This document shows, piece by piece, positions 21,330 to 31,488 of a DNA stretch of 64,000 bases. The first letter of the stretch is position 1, and each line of letters begins with the position of its first letter. The DNA lies in assembly GCA_014529385.2 (NCBI GenBank), contig CM043943.1, positions 159,480,247 through 159,544,246 of the forward strand, in the 5' to 3' direction. The stretch is from Adiantum capillus-veneris. Lineage: Eukaryota > Streptophyta > Polypodiopsida > Polypodiales > Pteridaceae. The position numbers and the translations under genes were made by a program. The notes under the pieces were generated by a model that was not told where the DNA came from, did not search any database, and saw only the letters and a program-made list of their open reading frames with translations.

Positions 21330-24300
21330 ACTCAAGGGGTCAAGGTAGGTTGCAAATCGAAGGCTTCCAGGTAAAGTGATAACACAGTTGGTGACTCTGC
21401 AAGTTCACCTTCTTCCATCCACTTAGCATCCATTGGTGGATAGTTTCTGAACTTTACCAAGTAGCCTAGCAACCTTGCCTTTCACTTTCCTTTCTTTGTG
21501 TGCCAAAATCTGTTCCGGGACCAAGATCTCGTCCAGTTCCTCGACTTCCGGCTGATCTTCAGCTGGCATATCTTCTGGCACATCACCCACATAGGGTCTG
21601 AGAAGACTCACATGAAACGCGTTGTGAATCTTCCAACTGTCAGGCAATTTCAGCCTATATGCAACATCACTGATTATGTCGCATACTTGAAAAGGCCCAT
21701 AGTAACGCATGCTGAGCTTTGGAAACAGTCTTTCCTTGCCCTTCATCTTCTTTAACCTTGCCTTTTTAAAGCGTAAAAGCACCCAATCACCAAGTGAATA
21801 TACCACTTCACGACGGTGACGATCAGCTGCTTTCTTTTGTTTTGCCTGAGTCCTTTCTAAGGCCACTTTGACCTTCTTGTACATTTCATCCATGTCCTGA
21901 ACATACTTATCTGCTTCAAATATCTTGTCCTTTGTATGAAGTATGGGAGGAACTTTCTTGCAACCTTCAACTATCTCAAAGGGTGCCTTGCCAGTTGATG
22001 AATGCACTGTATTATTGTATGCATACTCCACCGATGGCAAATACTGCTCCCACTTTCCTTTATGCTCTGACACATAGCACTTCAGCAGATCTAGGACAGT
22101 AGAATTTGCCTCTTCTGACTGCCCATCTGTTTGAGGATGAAATGACGAAGAGAATTTGAGCGTGGTGCCCATATTCTCAAACAAGCCTCTCCAGAACAAA
22201 CTTGTCATGCGTGGATCACGGTCGCTAACAATCGACTGTGGCATGCCATGATACTTGAAAATATTGCTCATAAACAAGCGTGCCATCTGATCTAGCTTTA
22301 TCTTCTTCCTGACAGAGCCTGTTTGCTGAATCTGCAAATAATGGTCCAAATACCATCGTTTCCTGTCTGTGTTCTCGGAAGATCAAAGATAAAATCCATA
22401 GCAATACTTTCCCATGGTTTATCTGGAATAGGTAGTGGTTGCAATAACCCTGGTGCCTTTTGCCTGTCAAACTTGACCTTTTGGCATATTAGGCATTCTC
22501 GCACAAAGGCATCCACATCCCTTCTCAATGTAGGCCAATAGAAGAATGTCTCAACCGCTTTAACTGTAGCATCGATACCACGATGCCCTGCATACGGTGG
22601 GACATGACTCTCTTCCATAACTTTGCGTCGCAATGGCTTTGTGACACACAATCTGCCATGCATCATCATGAACCCGTCTTTAAGAAGATAGTGTTCATGA
22701 CGTTGTCCATCCATTAGTTGCTCGAAGACCCTTGCAAAATCTTCATCATTTGCATACTGTTCTCTCATATCATCAAGTTCATGATGATAAGGAATCGACA
22801 CAGCTGAAATTTGTGGCTTCCTTGACAAGGCATCAGCCACAACGTTCTTCTTGCCTTCCACATGCACAATCTGAAAATGGAACATGGACAAGATATTTGC
22901 CCATCGCATATGCTTCTCAGATAACTTTGTTTGTGTCAAGAAGTATCGCAAGGTCTGATGGTCCGTTTGGACAACGAAATCTGCACCTAGTAGGTAGTGT
23001 TTCCAACTTAAGAGCACATGAATCACAGCCAGTAACTCTTTCTCATAGACCTGCATGGTCATCTCTGGCCCTTGCAAAATTCTGCTCTCATAGGCTACTA
23101 CCCTGCCATCTTGCATTAGCACTGCACCAATGCTACTACCGCAGGCATCACACTGGACCACAAATGACTTCCTAAGATCTGGCAACACAATGACTGGATC
23201 TGAAGTCATCTTTTCCTTTAAGAGATTAAAAGCTGAAATCTCTTTTTGTGTCCATCTAAAGGTGACTGCCTTCTTTTGAAGAGCATGTAAAGGTGAAGCA
23301 ATCTCAGCGAAATTTCGGATAAACCTTCTGTAATAGGAGCATAGTCCCAAAAAGCTTCGGACATCATGCACCGTCTTCAAATTTGGCCATGACTTGATCG
23401 CTTCAACTTTTGCAGGATCCATTCTGACACCATCCTTAGAGACAATGTGTCCCAAAAAGTGAATCTCTTCCAGAAAAAACTCACTTTTCTTTGCATTGAT
23501 GAGCAACCTATGACTGCGTAGCTCTTTGAACACAATGGCCAAGTGATGCCTATGCTCCTCTTCATTCTTCGAGTAGACTATCATGTCATCAAAGAATGTA
23601 CCAACAAACTGCTGGTGTGGACGGAAAATTCTGTCCATCATCCTATTGAACGTAGCAGGAGCATTTGTGAGACCAAAGGGCATCACTAAAAATTCTTAAA
23701 GGCCAAACGTCGTTCTAAAAGCAGTCTTGTGCACATCCTCTGATCTAATGCGGATCTGATGGTACCCACTCTTTAGATCTATCCTGCTAAACATAGCTGC
23801 TCCTTCTAATTTGTCCATAATATCATCAATTCTAGGTATAGGGAACCTATTCTTGATGGTATTCTTGTTCAGTGCACGGTAGTCGATGCACATACGCCAT
23901 GAGCCATCCTTTTTCTGCACCAACAACACTAGAGAACAGAATGGAGATGAACTGGGCTGAATCAGCCCCTTTTCTAACAGCTCCTGTACTTGGCCCATTA
24001 TCTCTTTCTGCTGAGCCGCACTAACCCTGTACGGAGGCTTATTTGGTGGGCTACTGCCTGGCACCAAATCTATCGCATGGTCCTCGGGTCTCTCTGGCGG
24101 TAATTGAGACGGTAATGAATCGGAAAAACAGTCACTATACTGTTGTAAAAACATTGACCTTTCTTTATCTAGCATAGATAAATTTGATTCATCACAATCT
24201 GACACTTCACGTGCAAAAACCAAGTACGCAGAAAGATGCTTTTTCATTACAGAAGTAATAGCAGAAGCTGATACAGTAGGAATAGACTCCCCTTTAAGCT

Positions 24301-24726
24301 TTACATCCAGAATGTGAGTCTTTCCCCTGCTCTGTACAGTGATCTTTTTGTTGTAGGCATCCATGATTCCCTGTACACGAAACAACCAAGGAATACCTAA
24401 TAACACATCACATCCGTCTAGTGGCATGATGTAAAATTCTTCAGCATCTACATAGGACTGAATATGTAGACGCAACTTTCCAATGATGGGTGTCACAGCC
24501 TCTGTATGGCCAGGACATGCCAACCCTGCCTCTGCATTATACCCCCCATCTCTTCAGGTCTGATTCCCAACTTTGAAGCCAATTCTGGGGAAATAAAGTT
24601 GGCTTTGGCACCTGGATCAAAGAAGATAAGCACTGTTTGATCCCTGACCTTTCCCCATGCTCTGCAAAGCTCACTTGCATCTGAATTTGGCTTGTCGCCC
24701 ACCATATCTGGCACTAGACCAGCCAT
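21330..24726 (-). pseudogene. Chromovirus pol: protease, RT, RNase H, integrase, chromodomain; broken
   Basis: Protease-like segment at about 24640-24570 with FFDPGAKANFIS; the usual active-site D-T/S-G is D-P-G. After a frame change, RT begins ([16 protein letters not shown] near 23900, [10 protein letters not shown] near 23770), has a TAA at 23696-23698 where Tyr is expected, then MPFGLTNAPATFNRMMD and the catalytic FFDDMIVYS (about 23590). RNase H shows VVQCDACGSSIGAVLMQDG (23160) and TDHQTLRYFL (22965). The integrase zinc site ends CLICQKVKFD (22480). The core is split by a frameshift near 22310; the second half has VSDRDPRMTSLFW and FHPQTDGQSEEAN. Then come YYGPFQVCDIISDVAYRLKL and HNAFHVSLLRPYVG. 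Chromodomain residues YLVKFRNYPPMDAKWMEEGE appear one frame over at 21445-21385. Acts in reverse transcription and chromatin-targeted integration when intact. Confidence 0.93.
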
Positions 24727-24734
24727 GGGCTTCT

Positions 24735-26429
24735 TTCCTTTCCTGTCTTCCTTGTCATCAGAATTAGCTGGCCTTTTCTTTGTAGGACAATTGTAAGCAA
24801 TGTGGCTAGGCTGCTCACATATAAAGCATTTGTTTTCTGTCCTCAGGACCTTCTTTTGCTCTTCTGACTTGCGAGGAAAACGTCTTTTCCATTTCTTTGC
24901 TGGTCCTTTTTCTGATTCAGCCGTAGCTTTATCTTTCCCTGCGTTTGCTGACTCCTGAGTCCCTTTAGGAGCCTCATTGGGAACGTGCTTCGTGGCTGAA
25001 TTTTTCTTGCCTGATCCTGCCTTGACGCCAATGTTAAATTCACTCCCTTGAGCAAACCATTGCCAGTGTTTGCTACCTCGATGAGCTGCGTCAAAGTAGT
25101 GACTTTTGTCTTCGTGCAGTACTTTCTCAATCCTTTAGGTAGGCCACAACAGTATTTTTCGATTTGTTCTGTCAATGGCACAAACCTATAGGAAGTTACT
25201 GGAAGTAGAGCTTTCCAAAACTTCCGATTGTAATCATCCAGATTTCGGCAAGTGGCAGCATTAAGCTGGTGCCATTATGTCATGACATCTGCTTCAAAGT
25301 CATCAGATAACCATGCTGCTGCAAAAATCTGCTTGAAATAAATCCATGTGGACGGAGCTTGCCTTTGAAGCAATAAAGTTGTCTACCATTGTCCCGCATT
25401 TCCTATCAAGAAAGTGGCTGCCTTGCGGACCTTTGAAGCCTCTGTAAAGTTTCCCCCTGCATAGGCCTTGTCAAACTGCTGGAGGAATGAGAGAGCCTTC
25501 TTCCTGTCATCAAACCCTGTAAAGGTCGTGAATGTCACACCTTTGCCACCTTCTTTGTACGGAGTTGGCCTCTCCAGCGGCGTTAAATTGTCATATGGAA
25601 GTGACTGAAACATGGGAACACTATTAGGGTTCATCTGTGTTCCTTGGCCGCTATTAACTTGACTTGGAAATGCCATATTTGGCTGCTGATTTGTAATTCC
25701 AGCCATACCAAAATTTGCATGTGGCATCCCAAATTGGCCCTGAGTGTTCTGAAACCCTGGTTGCATACCCATGACACTGTACATGGGGTTAGGCATCATC
25801 GTTTGAGCACCCCCAAACACTGTTCCTGGCGTGTAAAACTGATTTCCAGGTGCATGACCAGCCATGCTCTAGAATACCGATCCACCTCCAAAATAGCCAG
25901 GGTGTACTGAAGGCGGTGGGAAGACCTGTTGCATAGCCTGTAGGTTGCTTCCCTGCCCATTAGAACCAGCTATAGGCTGCTGAAAGGTGGCGGGCTGAAC
26001 TGGTATAGCTTGAAAGACTGGCATCTCAGCCACCTGTTCTTGCACCTTAGGCATAGATTGTGGAGACTGCATGTTCTCCGTCAAGTGTACAGGTGTTTCC
26101 ATTGACTGTGCGGTATGAATCACCTGTGCTCGAGCCTTAACAGGCTTTTGAATATGATCCAGTGACCCAACTTGCTGAGACGGAACAGGAGGTTGCAGAA
26201 AGGCTAAAAACCTCGGATTCTGCATTACTTGTGTGAACATAGCCACAACAGTAGCCAACTGGGTCCTGAATATATCGTCATCTGTTTGTGGTGGTCTTGA
26301 GGACTCACCCACTTCATGTGTCTGTTGACCCTGTGAAGAGGAAACCTCTTCAGTCACATCATCTGGTCTGTCAGCCATAATTGCAATTCCTTGTGTCTGG
26401 TCTACGATCCCCTGTGTCTTCAAGCCCAA
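24735..26429 (-). pseudogene. Chromovirus gag with CCHC zinc knuckle, broken
   Basis: Gag-like frame from MGLKTQGIVDQTQG (or the internal MADRPDDVTEE). A Gln/Pro/Met-rich N-terminal region continues with PTPYKEGGKGVTFTTFTGFD and KKALSFLQQFDKAYAGGNF (about 25560-25450), the start of a retrotransposon capsid-like domain. The same frame is cut by TAG at 25869-25871, TAG near 25383 and TAA near 25276. A knuckle CFICEQPSHIAYNC (about 24830-24790; CX2CX4HX4C) follows after a frame change. In life gag packages the genomic RNA; here it cannot be made as one protein. Confidence 0.85.
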
Positions 26430-26467
26430 AACTGACCAAGGCTCACTTCTATGGGAAAAAGTGATTT

Positions 26468-26486
26468 AATCCCGTCGATGGAACCA
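26468..26486 (-). other. Primer-binding site of the chromovirus, tRNA not identified
   Basis: The minus strand next to the 5' LTR reads TGGTTCCATCGACGGGAT with no spacer. The leading TGG complements the CCA end expected of a tRNA, but the sequence differs from the initiator-Met site used by the other elements here. I could not match it to a tRNA by eye. Confidence 0.6.
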
Positions 26487-27951
26487 TGAAACCGGCCTGT
26501 TCAATCCAAAAAGGGCGGTAGACTTTACTTCAAACCTTGATTTAGCTTTCACCCATTATTAGTCGTCTATTTTACCTGTACTTTCAAGACACAACAAAGG
26601 GGAGAGGGATACAGGCTGCTAGATTGCACCTGTATGAGTAGATGGACACCAGATTGGCCCCTAACTTAGGCGCCCCTTTCGGTATTTCTTTATTGTTCAA
26701 AAGAGGGAATAAACGCTGAGGTTCCCTACAAGCTGCCCCGCACAAACTCGGCTGAATTTCCACTGTTCCAGCCCGATTTCGGCAGCATAACTGTACTAGA
26801 ACCCTTCACAGTCAGTATTCCCACGCATTGACTGACTTTCCCGACGCATACGGGCACTTTGCAAAACCTGGCGAGAATGAATTCTCTGTTTTCAGCCCTG
26901 AAATTGCGCCAGATCACCTGTACAGCGGTCCCCTTGCATCCCCGAACCTCCTGGGGGTATTAGGGTCCGTTTAGGGCCAAAACCCTAAACCTGCAAAAAT
27001 ACACAGCAGGTTGTAATTCACTGTTTCGGGCTCCGTTTCGCGTGCCGGTCGCATCCTTAGCAAGTCCTCGAGCTCCCGCACCTGTAGGGCTACTTGCCCT
27101 TTGAATCGGACGAGATTTCTAGCGTGAAACCTCTCCGAATTCACCTGTACCTGCGGGGGGATTAGCCGCTAGCTAATCCAGTACCTGTGCAAGAGGCTCT
27201 TGCCTCGGCAATCGCGCATGAACCCACACAACTGTACATTGGTCAAATGAAGAGCCCACTAGAGGGGCATAACATATTGCCAAAGGGGAGAGAGAGGGCA
27301 GTGCGTAGCGTGCAGGGCATCACTCCTGGCACCGCACTGTGCATAAGAGGGAAAGCAAGCACTCCATAGCTCTTAACCTGTGACAAAAGCTGAAAATGAG
27401 GCTCTCCCCCTCCTAAATTCAGCGCCACTTCTTGTTGCATGAGGCAAGTGCACCAGAAGGTGCCACTTGGCACATTTATAAGCATTTTCCCGTTTCGGGG
27501 TTGCCGCCTAAAAATATCCCAACCGGTTGCCCAGTTGACTTCACGGCAGAGTAAGAAAATGTTCCCTTTGTCATTCCGGAGGTAATGACGCCAACACATT
27601 TTCAGGTCCCAAAATAGCAGTTACCTAAATTTTAGGAGATACTGCCATCGTATCTTTCTAGGTCATCCGACCCTCTTTGTACACTGCGGCCACACCCAGA
27701 ACTGAAATGTAGCCTCTGTAGCAAAGGATTCCACTTTGGCTAGTCAATGACCCCACTTGGCTAACCATAGTCCTTGTCCAACCTTAGTGCTCTCTTGCCC
27801 TCAGGCCTGGACTCCCTCTGGACAGTTCCACACTAGCTATGCAATGCAGGGCAGTTAGATTTCCCGAGGGGTGTTTCCAAAAAGTGAAAGTAAATAGATA
27901 ATAAGAAAGAAATCAACAAAAAGGATAGATAGTAGTCACACGCTGGTGACA
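26487..27951 (-). repeat. 5' LTR of the chromovirus
   Basis: 1,465 bp, nearly identical to 19283-20759. It lacks 12-13 bp near 26877 (GAGAATGAATTC here, GAGAATCTGCAGCACGCTGA in the other) and differs at about five single bases. Shared block at 26669-26688. Confidence 0.93.
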
Positions 27952-29712
27952 CATAGACATGCACTCCTGCTGACCGAGTGGCCTCAGGACTTGCTTAGCT
28001 TAGTCGACTCTTTCTTCAGGAGTATTCGACTCACCTGGCTGCAGCGAGAGAGGAGCAGCAACGTCTTTGACGGGGCGTTGCTTCCTTGCAAAGGATGCAG
28101 GAGCAGCATCCAGACAGTCCTTGGTTGGAGGAGCAGTTACAGCAGGCTCGCCAGGAGCTTGTCAGCACTGAGGAGAGGCGCCATGAGTTTGCTTTCCATC
28201 GACAGGCATCTCAGTGGACCCAGGTGGGTGACAGAGTGACATGCGCTTTCTCTGAGGCAGTGGGACCTCAGGCTACGCATGCCAAGGTCAGTCAGTTGAG
28301 GAGGCTCGATGGGTCAGTTGCTTCAGAGCCAGAGGACATGCGTGTAGTTGCTACTGACTTTTACCGTGATTTACTGTCTGCAGAGCCCCAGTCAGAGCGT
28401 TGGGATGCATACAAAGAGCAGGTGTGGGCACAGACGCCTTGTCTTGTGACCGAGGAGATGCGCTAGAGGCTTGAACTGCCTCTACAGCTAGAGGAGCTGC
28501 ACACGGCTCTTAATGCACTCCCCCGTGGCAGCTGTTCAGGTGAGGATGGCTTGACTCCCAGCTTTTTCTTGGAGTATTGGGACTTAGTTGGCTCAAATCT
28601 CTGTAGTGCTTTTCAGTACATCCTGCACACAGGTGAGATGCCTGACAGCATGAGTGAGGGCCTGATCTAACTCATTCCCAAGGAGGGTGGCTCCTTGGAT
28701 GAGATTCGACAATGGCGCCCCATCACCATCCTCAACTCAGCCTATAAAATTCTTCCCAAGGCTCTGAGTTTGAGGATTCAGCCACTTCTAGAGAGCCTTA
28801 TACATGGGACTCAGATAGGTTTTGTCAAGGAGCGTAGTATCCTTGACAACATCTTTACTTTCTGGGAGGCTTCTGCCCTCGCGCGGCTCCGTGGTGAGGA
28901 TTTGGTGATTCTTCTTCTTGATTTTGAGAAGGCCTACGACAGAGTTGACTGGGATTTTTTCAAGGGCACTCTACGCAGGTTGGGCTTCGCAGATGCTTGG
29001 ATCAGAGGGGTGTCAGCTTTGTACAGATGGGCACACAGTTAGGTGCTTTTGTTAGGAGGTAGAGGTGATCGCTTCATGCTCACTTCAATCAAACAGGGCT
29101 GCCCTCTTGCCCCCTTTCTCTTTTTGTTTTATGCTGAGGCGATGAGCAGGTTTTTGGTTTCACAGCAGGTTGGCTTATGTGGCTTAGCGCTCCCTATTCG
29201 GGGAGATGAGCTACTGGACGCTGAGTTTGCAGACGACTTAGCCTTGTACTTGGATGGCCAGGAGGCCAACCTACACAGGTGTGAGCAAGCTCTTGAGACT
29301 TTCTGTTGTGCATTTGGCGCACTGATCAACTGGAGAAAGACAGTGGCTTTCTCGGTTGGTAGTGCTCCTACGTCCGATTGGATGCCAGGTGAGGGTTTTA
29401 GGTGGATTCCCCCAGGGATTGCAATTCAGTACTTGGGCTGTCAAGTTGGTTTGGACTTGTCTCTCGAGCAGCAGATTGCTCCCCTCCTCTTGTCTATCAG
29501 GAGGAAGTTGTTACATTGGAGCTCCGCACGACTTTCTTTGGTAGGTAGAGTTGTAGTGGCCAACCACGTGTTGTTGGCTACTATGTGGTACATCACTTCT
29601 TGTTGGATCTTCTCGAGTTTTTGTATCTCTCATGTAGAGAGGTTGATCAGGAACTTCCGTTGGTCAGGGCGTGACACTCAGATTGCCCGGGACAAAGTGG
29701 CATGGCAAGTCA
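27952..29712 (+). pseudogene. LINE ORF2, reverse transcriptase domain
   Basis: Frame 3 resumes the LINE ORF2 after the chromovirus. The connector (MQEQHPDSPWLEEQLQQARQ) leads into RT: LPRGSCSGEDGLTPSFFLEY (28530), WRPITILNSAYKILPKALS (28710-28766), LLDFEKAYDRVDW (28916-28952), IKQGCPLAPFLFLFYAEAMS (29089-29148), and the catalytic FADDLALYLDG (29227-29259). The thumb includes INWRKTVAFSVG. In-frame stops at about 27996, 28071, 28464-28466, 28668-28670 and 29039-29041 inactivate it, though the catalytic aspartates are kept. It ends at AGTCA, where a solo LTR is inserted. Confidence 0.93.
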
Positions 29713-30916
29713 TGTAAGGTGCAACGGAATGAATGTTTGAACTTTGCTCAAGATGAGTGCTCCGAACTGTGCTCAAGGGTTCCTTTTACTTATGGAAGGG
29801 AGAGCCTTCCGTTCCTTTAGTGAGAGAGTGCAATGGACACAAACAAAGTGAATGGACACCGTGAATGGAAGTGCATGAGACTGAGAGATAGAGAAGAGAA
29901 TACGACACCAGAGCCGTTGTAAAACCCTCCTCCAAAGGCCCCACTCTATGGCGAGAGCGGTCTACTATTGATTGCACAAATCTCTACAATGCTTGGACTT
30001 GTCGACGATGATGAGGACGACGACGAGACGGGTTGAAATCTGAAAATTCTAAGGGCTGAAATCTGCAAATCTTTTTATCTGCTGAATTCTGACTCTATGT
30101 CGGTGACGACGTCGATGGCGACGGTGCGACGACGACGCGCTGCAAACGCAGATGCTGAAACTGTAAACCTTGCGGAAACTGACCGTGCGGCGAGGAACTG
30201 TTGCGGGAAGGTGAGATCTGCAAGGTTCGGGACTTGATCTGCGTTGTCTAAGGGCTGAAAACTGAAAACGCTGAGCTTTCTTGATGTTCCGTCGCGGCGA
30301 ATCTGCAAAACGCTGGGTTATGATGTAGATGCAAAAACGCTAGGGCTGAAATGGTCTTCTGCTGTCTCCGGTTGTTCTGCAAATGCAAAACGCTAGGCTG
30401 ATCTGCTGTGTCGTGATAACGCCGGGGCTGATCTACTGTGCACAAATCGCCAAGGCTGATCTGATGCAAAAACGCTAGGTCTTCTGTGGAGAAAACGCCA
30501 GAGTAGTCGCGGGGGTTGGTCTTGCTGAGAAGTTGCCTTTTGAGCAAGGTGCTCCTGCTGCCTCTTTTGCCAATTAGTGCTAGTCTAGGTTTGCTTATAT
30601 ACAAACTTACTCAATTTGCCCTACCTACTTTCCAACAAAAGTCACTTAAAAATACTAATTGAAAAATGTCAAAAATAGGGAAAATAGGTCAAATACTATG
30701 GAAAATTCCCCTGAAGGATTCGATGGGAATGCTTATGATCATGCTCTGTGCAACCAGAGGATATGCATCTACACTAAGTGACTAGGCATGCACGGTCTGC
30801 GAACAGACTCACAAAAGTGCCATATCACATCCAAATCTAGACTGACTGTACTGACTGAACCCTTGTCGTGCTGTAGCTTGTCCACAGACACATAGGGTTG
30901 GATGTGTCACGTGACA
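29713..30916 (-). repeat. Solo LTR in the LINE (TSD AGTCA)
   Basis: 1,204 bp beginning TGTAAGGTGCAACGG and ending GTGTCACGTGACA on the plus strand, with AGTCA at 29708-29712 and 30917-30921. The reverse complement matches the LTRs at 47161-47638 and 49657-50899 (for example TGTCACGTGACACATCC and CATTCCGCTGCACCTTACA), so it is the same family in minus orientation. It contains no gene; the interior has repeated words such as GGGCTGAAAT, CTGCAAA and ACGCTAGG. A single LTR with a duplication indicates excision of the body by LTR-LTR recombination. Confidence 0.9.
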
Positions 30917-31095
30917 AGTCATCACTCTTCCTTGTTCTCATGGAGGGTTGGGGATCATAGATCCAGCACAACAGAGTAGAGCCCTTCTTGGGAAGTTCAT
31001 CGTTAGAGGACTTCTTCCAGGTGAGGAGTCTTGGAAGGAGTTCTTGCTTCAACGGCTTAGTGCTAGGGTGCCTCAGGCTAGAGGCCCCTCGCGAC
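30917..31095 (+). pseudogene. LINE ORF2 fragment downstream of RT
   Basis: It resumes with HGGLGIIDPAQQSRALLGKF, the conserved GGLG segment after the LINE reverse transcriptase thumb, and RGLLPGEESWKEFLLQRLSA. Interrupted by the minus-strand Copia element at 31096 after GCGAC. Confidence 0.88.
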
Positions 31096-31373
31096 TGATG
31101 AGCGCGCGGCGGTGTGTGCAAGTGAAAGAGCACGCGAGGAAGTGCAGTGTGTGTGCAGAGAGGGGAGGGGAAGAGTAGCAGGAGAGGAAGCTCTAGCAGA
31201 AGAAGAGGGAGAGAGAGAGAGCTCACGTTTTTGGGGAAAACTCAATAAGTAAGTTTTGGGTTTTCCCACTTTTATTATAAGTGACCTTTAAAAAATGTGT
31301 CCAAGTTCAATATGAACCTGGACAAAGTATAAAAATGTACAAAAAGGGGTTATTTAGGCCTTTAACCCAACAA
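31096..31373 (-). repeat. 3' LTR of the minus-strand Copia
   Basis: 278 bp, TGATGAGCGCGCGG..TTTAACCCAACA on the plus strand. On the minus strand it is preceded by the purine tract AAGTGGGAGGT. It aligns with 38353-38625 with scattered differences. Confidence 0.9.
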
Positions 31374-31488
31374 CCTCCCACTTAAAGGCATAAATGGCAC
31401 CTTTAAGCTACGTGACTCCCACCATCTCTATGCATAGATGATGTTGTGCTTTGGGTAAGCACTTAGTGAGAGCATCGACTGGATTTTG

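Larger units (their letters stand above)
19283..27951 (-). mobile_element. Chromovirus (Ty3/Gypsy with chromodomain), recent insertion but multiply broken
   Basis: 8,669 bp, flanked by CATAG duplications (19278-19282 and 27952-27956), with TGAAACC..GGTGACA ends on the plus strand. Gag and pol are on the minus strand, so 26487-27951 is the 5' LTR. Domain order on the minus strand: gag with CCHC, protease, reverse transcriptase, RNase H, integrase, GPF-type module, chromodomain. The order and chromodomain define a chromovirus. The two LTRs are nearly identical (about five substitutions and one 12-13 bp gap seen), while the internal part has at least four nonsense codons and several frameshifts. 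Confidence 0.93.

Noticed and set aside
21498-21755. Plus-strand frame within the chromovirus
   Set aside because: It is a shadow of the integrase/chromodomain coding sequence on the minus strand.
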